From Verrucomicrobiota bacterium (GTDB taxonomy: Bacteria; Verrucomicrobiota; Verrucomicrobiia; Verrucomicrobiales; Verrucomicrobiaceae): 64,000 nucleotides of DNA. The position numbers and the translations under genes are program-made. The DNA lies in NCBI GenBank assembly GCA_025360015.1, contig JANYCZ010000057.1, positions 1-64,000 on the forward strand, in the 5' to 3' direction. Position 1 is the stretch's first letter. The number at the start of each line of letters is the position of its first letter. Below are positions 33,652 to 41,806 of the stretch, in pieces. A model generated the notes under the pieces. The model was not told where the DNA came from. It searched no databases and saw only the letters and a list, made by a program, of their open reading frames with translations.

Positions 33652-34251
33652 CTACCTCCCCTCGGCCACCATTTTCTCGATCCATTTGCCCAACTCCGGC
33701 GGCCGAAAGGCCTCCATGCGGGCTAGCAGGGCGGCCGGTTCATTTTCGACGAGGACGCAGGCTGCATGCTCGGCCTTGATGAAGCCTTTCTGGCTCATGT
33801 GGGAGATGAAAACGATCAGCCCGTCGAAAAAGGCATCGATATTGAGAATGCCCACGGGCTTGTCATGAAAGGAGAGTTGCAGCCAAGTGAGGGTTTCAAA
33901 CAGCTCATCCAGCGTGCCAAACCCGCCGGGTAGGGCGATGAAGCCGTCGCTGAGGTCCACCATGAGTTGTTTGCGCTCGTGCATGCTGCCGACCACATGC
34001 AGTTGCATGACGCCGCTATGGCCGAGTTCCTTCTCCATCAGGGCTCGCGGGATCACGCCGATTACCTCGCCATTCTGGGACAGTGCTCCGTCCGCCAGTG
34101 CCCCCATCAGGCCTACGTTACCGCCGCCATAGACGACGCCGATGCCGCTCTGCGCCAGGAAAGCTCCTAGATCATGCGCCGCAGCGCGATGGACGGGCTC
34201 GGTGCCAGAAGAGGAACCACAATAGACACAGATTCGGCGCAGTCGGGACAT
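33652..34251 (-). CDS. LOG-family nucleotide phosphoribohydrolase-like protein (TIGR00730)
   Basis: 199 residues, Rossmann-like fold. The family hallmark PGGFGTLDELFE at 108-119 is intact, as are VYCGSSSG near the N-terminus, YGGGNVGLMG and the HERKQLM segment. Bacterial LOG proteins split nucleoside 5'-monophosphates, and some act as cytokinin-activating enzymes; most are housekeeping with uncertain substrates. The gene is divergent from the amidohydrolase gene with a GTCAAG cluster between them. Confidence 0.9.
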   Translation of the reverse strand: MSRLRRICVYCGSSSGTEPVHRAAAHDLGAFLAQSGIGVVYGGGNVGLMGALADGALSQNGEVIGVIPRALMEKELGHSGVMQLHVVGSMHERKQLMVDLSDGFIALPGGFGTLDELFETLTWLQLSFHDKPVGILNIDAFFDGLIVFISHMSQKGFIKAEHAACVLVENEPAALLARMEAFRPPELGKWIEKMVAEGR

Positions 34252-34268
34252 GGGGGGGAGGAAGAGGT

Positions 34269-34315
34269 GTCAAGAAGGTCAATCAGGTCAAGGCTCGACT
34301 CTTGACCACCTTGAC
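34269..34315. repeat. GTCAAG cluster 3
   Basis: GTCAAG at 34269 and 34287, an intermediate GTCAAT at 34278, then inverted CTTGAC at 34301 and 34310. It lies 18 bp upstream of the LOG-family start and 55 bp before the divergent amidohydrolase start. Confidence 0.6.
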
Positions 34316-34369
34316 ATCCTCTCGCAAAGGCTTGCGCAAAAAGGAAGTTCTTCGCTACGATAGGAGATC

Positions 34370-35299
34370 ATGAAACAGACACGCCGCTCTTTCCTCGTCT
34401 CCGCCGCCGCTGCTCTGACAGGCTGCCATCTTCTCTCCGGCTCCGGTAAAGGGAACTGGATCGACGCGCATGTCCATGTGTGGACACCTGACGTGGAAAA
34501 GTACCCGCTCGCCCGTGGCTACGCCGTTAGCGACATGCGGCCGCCGAGCTTCACTCCGGAGCAGTTGTTGGCCCACTGCCGGCCGGAAGGCGTGCAGCGC
34601 ATCGTGCTCATTCAGATGAGCTACTACCAGACGGACAATCGCTACATGCTGGACATGATAAGCGCCCATCCGGGTGTGTTTAGCGGCGTCGCCATCGTGG
34701 ATCACCACGCTGACGGTCTCGCCGCCACCATGCGCAGCCTGGTGCAGCAGGGTGTACGCGGCTTTCGCATCCATTCCGGCAAGGAAAAAAATCTCTCCGA
34801 CTGGCTTGGCTCCCCCGGCATGGCCACACTGTGGAAGACCGCAGCCGACTTGAAGGTGAGCGTCTGCCCGCTCATCAATCCGGACACCCTGCCGCTGCTG
34901 GACAAAATGTGCGAGTGGTACCCTGACACCAGCGTAGTGGTGGACCACTTCGCCCGCCTCGGCATGGCCGGCCCGGCCAAGCCTGATGAGGTGCAGAATT
35001 TGCTGCGTCTGGCACGGCATGCCAAAACCCACGTGAAAGCCTCGGCCTTCTACGCCTTGGGTGCCAAAAAAGCCCCCTATCTGGACATGGCCTCGCTGAT
35101 CCGTCAGGTGCGCGATGCCTTCGGTCCCCAGCGCGTCATGTGGGCCAGCGACTGCCCCTTCCAGATCGAGCACGGCCACACCTACCACAACGCCATCTCC
35201 CTCATCCGCGACCGCATCGACTTCCTCAGCGAGCAGGACAAAGCATGGATGCTGCGCGGCACGGCGGAGAAAGTGTTCTTCTCCGCAGCAGCGGTGTGA
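34370..35299 (+). CDS. Exported amidohydrolase-2 family protein
   Basis: 309 residues. The N-terminus KQTRRSFLVSAAAALTGC has a twin-arginine-like pair and a lipobox ending at C19, so it is likely exported and lipid-anchored. The mature part is a TIM-barrel metal-dependent hydrolase: DAHVHVW gives the HxH metal site, and VDHFARLG and WASDCPF carry the conserved His and Asp. Close families include fluoroquinolone-independent lactonases and decarboxylases such as those acting on sugar lactones or aromatic acids; the substrate is unknown. An AGGAG sits just before the ATG, one of the few clear Shine-Dalgarno sequences in the window. Confidence 0.82.
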   Translation: MKQTRRSFLVSAAAALTGCHLLSGSGKGNWIDAHVHVWTPDVEKYPLARGYAVSDMRPPSFTPEQLLAHCRPEGVQRIVLIQMSYYQTDNRYMLDMISAHPGVFSGVAIVDHHADGLAATMRSLVQQGVRGFRIHSGKEKNLSDWLGSPGMATLWKTAADLKVSVCPLINPDTLPLLDKMCEWYPDTSVVVDHFARLGMAGPAKPDEVQNLLRLARHAKTHVKASAFYALGAKKAPYLDMASLIRQVRDAFGPQRVMWASDCPFQIEHGHTYHNAISLIRDRIDFLSEQDKAWMLRGTAEKVFFSAAAV

Positions 35300-35331
35300 G
35301 TTGCAAAGAACGCGGAATACGGATCGCGTTT

Positions 35332-35880
35332 TTAAACCCTGCTTGCAGCATCGAGATCGTGAACGGTGCGCATGCTTCTTGCGCTGCTCTCAGGCATGTC
35401 TCCGGCCGCCGCACCATCCTGATTCAGTGATTTCGCCAGCTTTGTCAGACGGGCGTCGGCGGCTTTTTCCTCATTCAGGTTTTTTTGCAGCAAGGCTTCC
35501 ACCTCGTCGAGACCGAGACGGGAGGCCAGAGTCAGGGCCATGCCATACTCTTCGATCTCATAACGGCCGAGATCCTGCGCTGCGGCCATCAGGGCTGCGT
35601 CGCTCGCATCTTCCTGGCAAAGGGTTTCGTTTTCCTGGATCATCTGCGCCATGCCCCGGCATTTGTAAGGGCCGAGATTTTTCCCCAGCAGCACGGCCAC
35701 GTCCACCAGCCGTGTGATCTGCACTTCCGTCTCACGCAGGCGAGCATGGAAGGCGGCCTGCAGTTTCGGAAGGGTGGCGGCGCGGGCCATTTTCGTCAGA
35801 GCTTTCAGCAGTTGTTTTTCCGCGCTGTGGAGGCTGCGGAGCTCCTGATGGAGAAGGTCTTCAAGAATGTTGGATCTCAT
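35332..35880 (-). CDS. DUF892 ferritin-like protein (YciE/YciF type)
   Basis: 182 residues from the ATG at 35880, which starts MRSNILEDLLHQELRSLHSAEKQLLKAL, the usual N-terminus. It should form a four-helix ferritin-like bundle; Glu and His residues placed at helix repeats (HQELRSLHSAEKQ, AAFHARLRETE, YEIEEYG) match the di-iron-like pattern. YciE/YciF proteins are induced by osmotic and general stress in enterics. It is divergent from the DUF3309-topoisomerase pair and may share their promoter region of 115 bp. Confidence 0.85.
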   Translation of the reverse strand: MRSNILEDLLHQELRSLHSAEKQLLKALTKMARAATLPKLQAAFHARLRETEVQITRLVDVAVLLGKNLGPYKCRGMAQMIQENETLCQEDASDAALMAAAQDLGRYEIEEYGMALTLASRLGLDEVEALLQKNLNEEKAADARLTKLAKSLNQDGAAAGDMPESSARSMRTVHDLDAASRV

Positions 35881-35995
35881 GCGCCTTGTATCGCTGAATG
35901 CGGGCTTGCCGGATGTACGCGGCGTCATTTCATGCGGAGTGATGCGAATGAAGTTTCATTACAGCCGAAATGCGCGGCCCTCGCGAAATGGCAGT

Positions 35996-36148
35996 ATGAA
36001 CAACCTTCTCCTCATTCTTCTCGTTCTTTTGGTGCTCGGAGCTTTGCCCACATGGCCTTACAGCGGCAGTTGGGGGTATGCACCGAGCGGCGGCCTTGGC
36101 CTCGTACTCGTCATCCTGCTCGTTCTGAGCCTGAGAGGCAGAAACTGA
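35996..36148 (+). CDS. DUF3309 small membrane protein
   Basis: A 50-residue protein: two hydrophobic segments (LLLILLVLLVLGALPTWPYS and GLGLVLVILLVLSLRGR) around the family motif P-T-W-P-Y-S-x-x-W-G-Y-x-P-S-G. DUF3309 proteins have no known activity but often occur near stress genes. The ATG at 35996 gives exactly the family length. Topoisomerase IB starts 14 bp after its stop, so the two are probably co-transcribed. Confidence 0.85.
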   Translation: MNNLLLILLVLLVLGALPTWPYSGSWGYAPSGGLGLVLVILLVLSLRGRN

Positions 36149-36162
36149 GCGGTGGAAATTTG

Positions 36163-37320
36163 ATGAAATCCAGCGCTGCTGCCTCCGCGACTGCTCCCGC
36201 TGACGTGGTCGCACGGCAGGCGGGGCTGCGGTATGTGCTGGATGACGAGCCGGGGATCACGCGCCGCTCCCGGGGCAAGTCGTTTATGTATCATCTGCCC
36301 TCCGGTGAGCCAGTGAGGGATGAAGACACGTTGCGCCGCATTCGCAGTCTGGTGATCCCGCCCGCATGGACGGAGGTTTGGATCTGCCCACTTCAAAACG
36401 GGCACATTCAGGCCACGGGCCGCGATGCACGGCGTCGCAAACAGTACCGCTATCATCCGCGCTGGCAGGAAGCGCGGGATGCGACCAAGTACGAACGCGT
36501 GCTGGCCTTTGGCGCGGTGCTGCCGCGCATCCGCAGGCGGGTGGCTGCTGACCTGCGCAAACACGGCCTCAGTCGGGAGAGAGTGATGGCCACCATCGTG
36601 CGCCTGCTGGAGACGACCCTGATCCGCGTGGGCAACGATGAATACGCCCAGCAAAACGGCAGCTACGGCCTGACGACCCTGCGCAACCGCCACGCGAAGG
36701 TTCGTGGCGCGCAGATCACTTTTTCCTTCAAAGGCAAAAGCGGCAAGCACCACAGCATCGACACTCATGATCCACGGCTGGCCAAGCTGGTGCGGCGTTG
36801 TCAGGAACTGCCGGGGCAGAACCTGTTTGGCTACCTTGATGAATCAGGCACCGTGCATCAGGTGACTTCGGATGATGTGAACGCCTATCTGCGCGAGATC
36901 GCGGGGGAGGAGTTCTCCGCGAAGGACTTCCGCACCTGGGCGGGAACCGTCTTGGCCGCCGTGGCCCTGCGTGAACTGGCGGAGTTCAATTCGCAAAAAC
37001 AGGCGAAGCGCAACATCGTCCAGGCCATCCAAGCGGTGTCAAAAATACTGGGCAACACGGTGGCAGTCTGCCGCCGCTGCTACGTCCATCCGGTTATCCT
37101 CGACAGCTACATCGCCGGGCAGACCATCCAGGCTGCTGCCGGACGAAGCCTGCGCGGTGCACTGGCAAAGCTGCGCCCCGATGAAGCTGAAGTGATGCTG
37201 TTCCTGCGCGGTAAGGCGGCTACGGCTGCCAAGCACGTATTGCGTTCAATTCCCAAAAAGGGGGGTAGGGCATGGATTCGCCCGGCGCAGCGTGACGGCA
37301 AGCAACCCCGCCATCGCTAG
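36163..37320 (+). CDS. DNA topoisomerase IB (poxvirus-type)
   Basis: 385 residues from the ATG at 36163. The open frame continues far upstream, but that part is antisense to the DUF892 gene and lacks homology. The enzyme relaxes supercoils through a 3'-phosphotyrosyl bond. Seen: N-terminal SFMYHLPSGEPVRDEDTLRRI, VRIVGNDEYAQQNGSYGLTTL-like segment with catalytic Arg, KHHSIDTHDPRLA, FRTWAGTVLA with a catalytic Arg, and the C-terminal VHPVILDSYIAG with catalytic Tyr 316. Topoisomerase IB genes in bacteria often belong to the general stress response. It follows DUF3309 closely and is convergent to the metallopeptidase. Confidence 0.92.
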   Translation: MKSSAAASATAPADVVARQAGLRYVLDDEPGITRRSRGKSFMYHLPSGEPVRDEDTLRRIRSLVIPPAWTEVWICPLQNGHIQATGRDARRRKQYRYHPRWQEARDATKYERVLAFGAVLPRIRRRVAADLRKHGLSRERVMATIVRLLETTLIRVGNDEYAQQNGSYGLTTLRNRHAKVRGAQITFSFKGKSGKHHSIDTHDPRLAKLVRRCQELPGQNLFGYLDESGTVHQVTSDDVNAYLREIAGEEFSAKDFRTWAGTVLAAVALRELAEFNSQKQAKRNIVQAIQAVSKILGNTVAVCRRCYVHPVILDSYIAGQTIQAAAGRSLRGALAKLRPDEAEVMLFLRGKAATAAKHVLRSIPKKGGRAWIRPAQRDGKQPRHR

Positions 37321-37481
37321 GGGCTCGCATACCCAACGCTGAACGCTCGGTCCATCCGGCGCGGGCGGGGCTGGCTGTCCTCAGCCACCGTCCTCGAATC
37401 CCACGAACTTCAAGCAAGAGTCAGCCAATTAGTTGAGACTCTCGCGGCATGACACACCAGCCTCAACGGAGCTGCAAATTT

Positions 37482-37523
37482 AGCCCAGGGGGCAGCCGGC
37501 CTTCGGTGAGGCGACCCTGGGTT
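37482..37523. repeat. Palindromic AGCCCAGGG...CCCTGGGTT element
   Basis: AGCCCAGGG at 37482-37490 faces CCCTGGGTT at 37515-37523 (one G-U pair in RNA), with inner partial pairing GCCGGCCTTCGGTGAGGC. It sits in the gap between two convergent genes and is likely to act as a bidirectional end of transcription or as a REP element. Confidence 0.6.
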
Positions 37524-37546
37524 GGGTCTGAATGCGGAGTATCATT

Positions 37547-38695
37547 CTATGCCGCCGCCGCCGCCGGTGTTTGTACTGCGGGCGCTTGCACCGCAGGTGC
37601 CTGCACAGCGGGCGTTTGAACGGCTGGCCCTTGTACTGAGGGCGCTTCCGTCGGCACCGGCTTTGCCCAAGACTGCGCCGCAAAGCCAACCGCCTTGTGA
37701 ATGAACAGAATTTTTTGCGCTGTTTTGACGGAAAAAATAAAAGGATACATCGTGGTATGACCCAGGCTCGAAGCCATTTCGTTCAGCGCTGGGGACAGTC
37801 TGGCCCAGTCATTGAGAGTGATCAAAAAGCTGGCATCCGCGCCGGGGGTGTCTGCCAGCACTTCCTGCGCCTTGAAGGGCGTGAAGGGAATGGGCACGCT
37901 CTTTCCTGCCCATCCGAATGATCCCGCCGTCTCCACGCCATCGACAATGTGCAGATACTGTGCCCACGTTTCCGCCCAGTCCTCCCACGGATGGGCGGTG
38001 GCATAGCAGGTGATGTGGGTGGTGGACCAGGTCGGCACCGGACCATTGGCGTAATACTTGGCCAGAGCGGCGCTGTAGTCTTCCCGCTCATCTCCAAACA
38101 ACGCGCGATACTCCATCAGCAGCGGGTCGTTTTCTTGGCTCTGAGCAAAGAAGCGGTCCCAGTAGTAATGACCAAGCTCGTGCCTGAAGTGGCCGACGAG
38201 GGTCCGGTAGGGCTCGCCGAGATTGTGGCGTTGCCGCTCACGGTAGAGATCATCCGCCTCATTGAGATTGAGGGTGATGACCCCTTCGTCATGCCCCGTC
38301 ATCACGCAGAGGTTCGGGATGGGGGTGAGGAAATCGAATGTCAGACCGTCGGGTCGTGTTTTTTTGTCCCAGGGGGTGAGGCCCATGCGTGCCAGCGTAT
38401 AGATGGCACGGTGTTTCGCATTCTCCATCTTGTGCCATGAATCTTTGTTTCCAGCCACGCTGAGATCGGGCACCATGTGGTTCAGTGCACAGGCTGTACA
38501 GTATTCGGGGCCACCGGCCTGGACCAGCCAGTTGCATACGCCAAACTCGGTGCCGTTTCGGCATTGCACATAGGGGGACGCGACAGGCTTCATGGTGTTG
38601 TCCCCCAGATCATAGCCTACTTGGCTGTTACACTGCAGGCAGAGTGTGTTCTCAAAAAAGAGGGCGTTTCCGCAGGTGCAGGTAAAATGGATCAT
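37547..38695 (-). CDS. Zinc-ribbon metallopeptidase-like protein (Peptidase_Mx)
   Basis: 382 residues from the ATG at 38695. The N-terminus has a zinc ribbon (C6, C8, C19, C22) and a second Cys set (C45, C54, C66, C69). The peptidase core has HELGH at 172-176 with FRHELGHYYWDRFF, the signature of this putative zincin family. The C-terminal about 35 residues are repeats of A-V-Q-x-P ending in poly-Ala, absent from the core family and likely flexible. These proteins are common in bacterial stress clusters, but no substrate is known. It runs in the same direction as Ku, 73 bp downstream of it. Confidence 0.85.
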   Translation of the reverse strand: MIHFTCTCGNALFFENTLCLQCNSQVGYDLGDNTMKPVASPYVQCRNGTEFGVCNWLVQAGGPEYCTACALNHMVPDLSVAGNKDSWHKMENAKHRAIYTLARMGLTPWDKKTRPDGLTFDFLTPIPNLCVMTGHDEGVITLNLNEADDLYRERQRHNLGEPYRTLVGHFRHELGHYYWDRFFAQSQENDPLLMEYRALFGDEREDYSAALAKYYANGPVPTWSTTHITCYATAHPWEDWAETWAQYLHIVDGVETAGSFGWAGKSVPIPFTPFKAQEVLADTPGADASFLITLNDWARLSPALNEMASSLGHTTMYPFIFSVKTAQKILFIHKAVGFAAQSWAKPVPTEAPSVQGPAVQTPAVQAPAVQAPAVQTPAAAAA

Positions 38696-38768
38696 TGTGT
38701 TGAAAAAAGGAGGGTTTTCAAGAGCATCGGAGACGGGTGGAAATCTGGCCTTGTGAGCTTTTCTCAAA

Positions 38769-39605
38769 TCAGGCGGCCTTTCGCGGTGCTTTGCTGGAGG
38801 CTTTGGCAGGGACTTTCTTTTTGGCTCTGCTGCCATGCTGTTGAAGGCTCTTTTTCAAAACCGAGACGAGGTCGATGACATTGGTGGGCCGGGTGCCCTT
38901 GGTCTTCTTCGTCTTGACGTCTTTCCCACCGGAGGCGGCTTTTTTCTCAATCACATCCATCAAGGCATCCTTGTACTCGTCCTTGTATTTCTTCGGGTCC
39001 CACTCGCCGGACATGCTCGCGACGAGCTGCTTAGCCATGTCTGCCTCTTTTTTGCCGATCCGCGTCTCACCGGGGACATTCAGTTCCCCGGCAGGGATGA
39101 TCTCCTCGGAGAAATGCATGAGTTCAAGGACGAGCGCATCTCCCTGCGCCTTCACCGCCGCCAGATGCTCGCGGGTTTTAATGACCACTTTGGAGATGCC
39201 AACTTTCTTTGAGCTGCGCAGCACATCACGCAGCAGGGCGTAAGCTTTGGCGCCGCTCTTGACGGGCTCCATGTAATAAGGTTTGGAAAACATCATCGGG
39301 TTGATCGCTTCGACATCGACGAACTCCTGAATGTCCACCGTCTGCGTGGCTTCTACATCCACCCGGGAAAAGTCATCGTCATTGAGCACAACGAATTTGC
39401 CCTTCTCGTATTGGTAGCCGCGCACGATGTCGTTCCATGGCACTTCCTTGCCATCGGCCTCGGCCACGCGTTTGTTGTTGATGGGGCTGAGGTCGCGCTT
39501 GCGCAGAAAGTGAAAGCGCAGTTCCTCGCGCCGTGTGGCTGGATAGAGGGTGATGGGGATGTTGACCAGGCCAAAGCTGATCGCGCCTTTCCAAATGGGT
39601 TTCAT
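38769..39605 (-). CDS. ku: Ku DNA-end-binding protein
   Basis: 278 residues. Bacterial Ku forms a homodimer that loads on double-strand ends for non-homologous end joining. It starts MKPIWKGAISFGLVNIPITLYPA, the usual start, with the family motifs FHFLRKRD, NNKRV and YQYEKGKFVVL, and the core ends near DVIEKKA. The last about 50 residues are Lys/Ala-rich, a typical DNA-contacting tail. The usual partner LigD is not in the window. The gene is divergent from the small lipoprotein with 159 bp between them. Confidence 0.95.
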   Translation of the reverse strand: MKPIWKGAISFGLVNIPITLYPATRREELRFHFLRKRDLSPINNKRVAEADGKEVPWNDIVRGYQYEKGKFVVLNDDDFSRVDVEATQTVDIQEFVDVEAINPMMFSKPYYMEPVKSGAKAYALLRDVLRSSKKVGISKVVIKTREHLAAVKAQGDALVLELMHFSEEIIPAGELNVPGETRIGKKEADMAKQLVASMSGEWDPKKYKDEYKDALMDVIEKKAASGGKDVKTKKTKGTRPTNVIDLVSVLKKSLQQHGSRAKKKVPAKASSKAPRKAA

Positions 39606-39764
39606 CGGTGGTGTGGGGTTGCCGATGACTTCCGCATGTCACCCTCCTGTCGCACGTATCAATCCCGCACGGGGGATCGGGGCGGGGCCGGATGCGGGGC
39701 TCAGCGGCCGGGAGGCTTGGTTTAATACACGCAGAACTGGAGAGATACGCGAAAACTCCATGTT

Positions 39765-39965
39765 ATGAAAACCTATCTTATACTCAGTGCCTCCGCCCTC
39801 GTCATGATCGCATTTTCCGCCTGCGAGTCGCCTCAGGCTGTCACGGTTACGCCACCCCCTGTCACCACAACCACCGTCACTGAAGAGACCACCACTCCTC
39901 AGTCCATCCTTGATCCCTCTGTAACGCAGACGACGAAAACCACGACCACACGCTCCATCCCATGA
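39765..39965 (+). CDS. Small Thr-rich lipoprotein
   Basis: 66 residues. Signal peptide with lipobox FSAC (C20), then a short mature part extremely rich in Thr: PPPVTTTTVTEETTTPQSI and TQTTKTTTTRSIP. It is a surface or periplasmic lipoprotein of unknown role. Thr tracts of the same kind occur in the secreted proteins at 51.5 and 52.5 kb. Strong terminator follows. Confidence 0.75.
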   Translation: MKTYLILSASALVMIAFSACESPQAVTVTPPPVTTTTVTEETTTPQSILDPSVTQTTKTTTTRSIP

Positions 39966-39974
39966 TCTTTACTG

Positions 39975-40031
39975 AGGGCGGCATTGGCGGGAAACCGAGT
40001 TGCCAATGCTGCCCTTACTGATTTTTCTTTC
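39975..40031 (+). terminator. Intrinsic terminator after the lipoprotein gene
   Basis: AGGGCGGCATTGGC (39975-39988) pairs with GCCAATGCTGCCCT (40002-40015), one G-U pair, then ACTGATTTTTCTTT. It also abuts the stop of the convergent gene at 40015. Confidence 0.88.
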
Positions 40032-40398
40032 GTTCCAACTCGGCAGCCACGCGGGTGTCATGCTCCGCTTCTTCAAGGCCATTGCCGATCAATTGTTCTG
40101 CGATGATCGTGTCCTCGTCCTCAGAGGATGCAGTGACGTCCAGATGGCCGGTTTGCACGACTGGCTTTTCCCATGCCCCAAAGGGTGTGAATGCTGCATC
40201 GGCTTCCGGGGCTTCGAGGGTGGTACCACCGCCGGCCAGCTCCGCTGCGGCCATTGCAAGGTCACCATCGGTGGCTTTTTCACGGCCATCGCTTACGGCC
40301 AGTTCCTCGGCGCGCTGCTCCACCTCAAACTGGCTGCCCTGTCCAAGGCCGGGTGACGAGGCGCGCAGACGTGTTGGGAGCAGGTGGTTGGGTTCCAT
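40015..40398 (-). CDS. Hypothetical acidic protein
   Basis: 127 residues, no signal peptide. Acidic and Ala/Glu-rich, with a helical segment QFEVEQRAEELAVSDGREKATDGDLAMAAAEL and a charged end (EEAEHDTRVAAELERKKNQ). No family is recognised. It is five bases downstream of the CBS gene on the same strand, so it is probably in the same transcript, and its 3' end lies in the terminator of the convergent lipoprotein. Confidence 0.5.
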   Translation of the reverse strand: MEPNHLLPTRLRASSPGLGQGSQFEVEQRAEELAVSDGREKATDGDLAMAAAELAGGGTTLEAPEADAAFTPFGAWEKPVVQTGHLDVTASSEDEDTIIAEQLIGNGLEEAEHDTRVAAELERKKNQ

Positions 40399-40403
40399 GG
40401 ATA

Positions 40404-40847
40404 TTAATCCTCGGTAGATTCGGCGTCCTGGAGGGGAGCCTGTGCTTTGGCCTGGATCTCTTCGCGGCTGAAAATGCCAACCACGCGCATGTCACGATCT
40501 ACCACGGGCAGGTAGCTCAGGCCGCGTTCTTCCATAAGCCTTTGGGCGTAGGCGCAGTCTTCATCTTCGTAACAGAACACCATGTCCTTGCTCATGATAT
40601 CGCCGACCTTGCCTGTTTTTGGATCGTGGCCCCGGCCACCTGCCTTCCAGTCAGGGTTTTTTTCGTCGATCATGCCGACCAGCTTATGGTCTTCGGCCAC
40701 GGGCCACTTGCTGGTGTCATGTTCGCGCATGCGTTTACCGGCAGTGTGAACACTGTCATCTGGATGAAGGGCTCCGGCGCTCTCATCCGTGAGAGCTTTG
40801 AGGGTGATGTCGGTGGTTTTGGGGGTTGGTTTGCTTTTGTCAGGCAT
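40404..40847 (-). CDS. CBS-domain-pair protein
   Basis: 147 residues from the ATG at 40847. Two CBS motifs form one Bateman module: about 15-60 (with HTAGKRMREHDTSKWPVAEDHKLVGMID) and about 85-135 (DIMSKDMVFCYEDEDCAYAQRLMEERGLSYLPVVDRDMRVVGIFS). CBS pairs bind adenine nucleotides and act as energy or stress sensors. Stand-alone CBS proteins are a common part of stress regulons. It probably forms a two-gene unit with the acidic protein downstream. Confidence 0.88.
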   Translation of the reverse strand: MPDKSKPTPKTTDITLKALTDESAGALHPDDSVHTAGKRMREHDTSKWPVAEDHKLVGMIDEKNPDWKAGGRGHDPKTGKVGDIMSKDMVFCYEDEDCAYAQRLMEERGLSYLPVVDRDMRVVGIFSREEIQAKAQAPLQDAESTED

Positions 40848-40964
40848 GGGAAAGGGGGCTTTTAAATGGCATCGCGACGGAGTGGCCGATGGCTGTATCG
40901 CAATCACTCCTAGAACTTGCTTAGCATGGGATCAGCGGCCAACCCTGCGCCATGATGTACCCTG

Positions 40965-41010
40965 AGGGGGTGATAGGGTGCCTCAGGTATAGCCTGACAT
41001 CCCGTACGGG
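40965..41010 (+). promoter_or_regulatory. Twin palindromes upstream of the ECF sigma gene
   Basis: CCTGAG and CTCAGG flank a 16-base centre near 40961-40987, and CCTGAC...GTCAGG flanks the perfect palindrome CCCGTACGGG near 40993-41016. Both lie 40-95 bp before the sigma start, a usual place for operators. No known regulator is matched. Confidence 0.4.
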
Positions 41011-41055
41011 GTCAGGTCGGGTTGTGGGCAGGGCGGAGTGTTTGTATCTCATCCC

Positions 41056-41703
41056 ATGATGAAAACCTTCACCACCACCTCGTTCTCGGAATCGCCTTCC
41101 CACCATGACCACGACCTCGACACCCAGCTCCCGCCGGATGAAGATCTCATGGCCGCCATCCAGCAGCGCGATGCAGCCGCGCTCGAAACTCTGATGCACC
41201 GCTACCGCCGCCTGCTCAAGAGCGCCATCATGCGCACCGTCAATGATGATGCTAGCGCTGAAGATGTCGTGCAGGAGTGCTTCTGCGAACTGTGGCGCCA
41301 GGCTGCCCATTACTCGCCCGCCAAAGGCCGCCCGCTGGCCTGGATCATGACGCTGGGCAAGCGCCGCGCGATTGACCACCTGCGCCGCAACATGTCCTAC
41401 TGCCGTGCCAAGGACCGCATGGAAGAGTCCATCCAGCAGACGGACACCTTCACTCAGGACTCCGCCGCCGACTGCGAGCAGGCAGACATGGGCCGCGTGC
41501 TCAACGAGCACCTCACCCTCCTGCCAGACGCGCAGAAGCAGGTCATCGAACTCGCCTTCCTCAAAGGCATGAGCCAGCGCGAAGTCGCCGAGGCCACGCA
41601 CACGCCGCTGGGAACCGTGAAAACACGCATGGAGCTGGGCTTGAAAAAGCTGCGCCAGACCTTCCGCACCCGCAGCGCCATTCACACCTTGCAGGCTGCT
41701 TAA
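41056..41703 (+). CDS. ECF RNA polymerase sigma factor
   Basis: About 215 residues if started at the ATG 41056; a GTG at 41038 would add six. Region 2 has DEDLMAAIQQRDAAALETLMHRY, EDVVQECFCELWRQA and LGKRRAIDHLRR. Region 4 has LPDAQKQVIELAFLKGMSQREVAEATHTPLGTVKTRM, a complete helix-turn-helix. It resembles SigK-type ECF factors. No anti-sigma gene is adjacent, which is unusual for such factors; control may be by another route. It lies in the middle of a stress-type gene set and is a candidate regulator of it. Confidence 0.9.
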   Translation: MMKTFTTTSFSESPSHHDHDLDTQLPPDEDLMAAIQQRDAAALETLMHRYRRLLKSAIMRTVNDDASAEDVVQECFCELWRQAAHYSPAKGRPLAWIMTLGKRRAIDHLRRNMSYCRAKDRMEESIQQTDTFTQDSAADCEQADMGRVLNEHLTLLPDAQKQVIELAFLKGMSQREVAEATHTPLGTVKTRMELGLKKLRQTFRTRSAIHTLQAA

Positions 41704-41806
41704 ACCCAAGGCTTCAAACAAGGGTGTGCGTCTGAAAGGATGGCGCTTTTTTTTTATGGGTGCCCTTCACTGCATCCGCCAGACACCCGCGTGACGATTT
41801 TTGGGC

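Noticed and set aside
35485-36162. Upstream in-frame extension of topoisomerase IB
   Set aside because: It runs antisense through DUF892 and across DUF3309 in another frame. Homology starts only at 36163.
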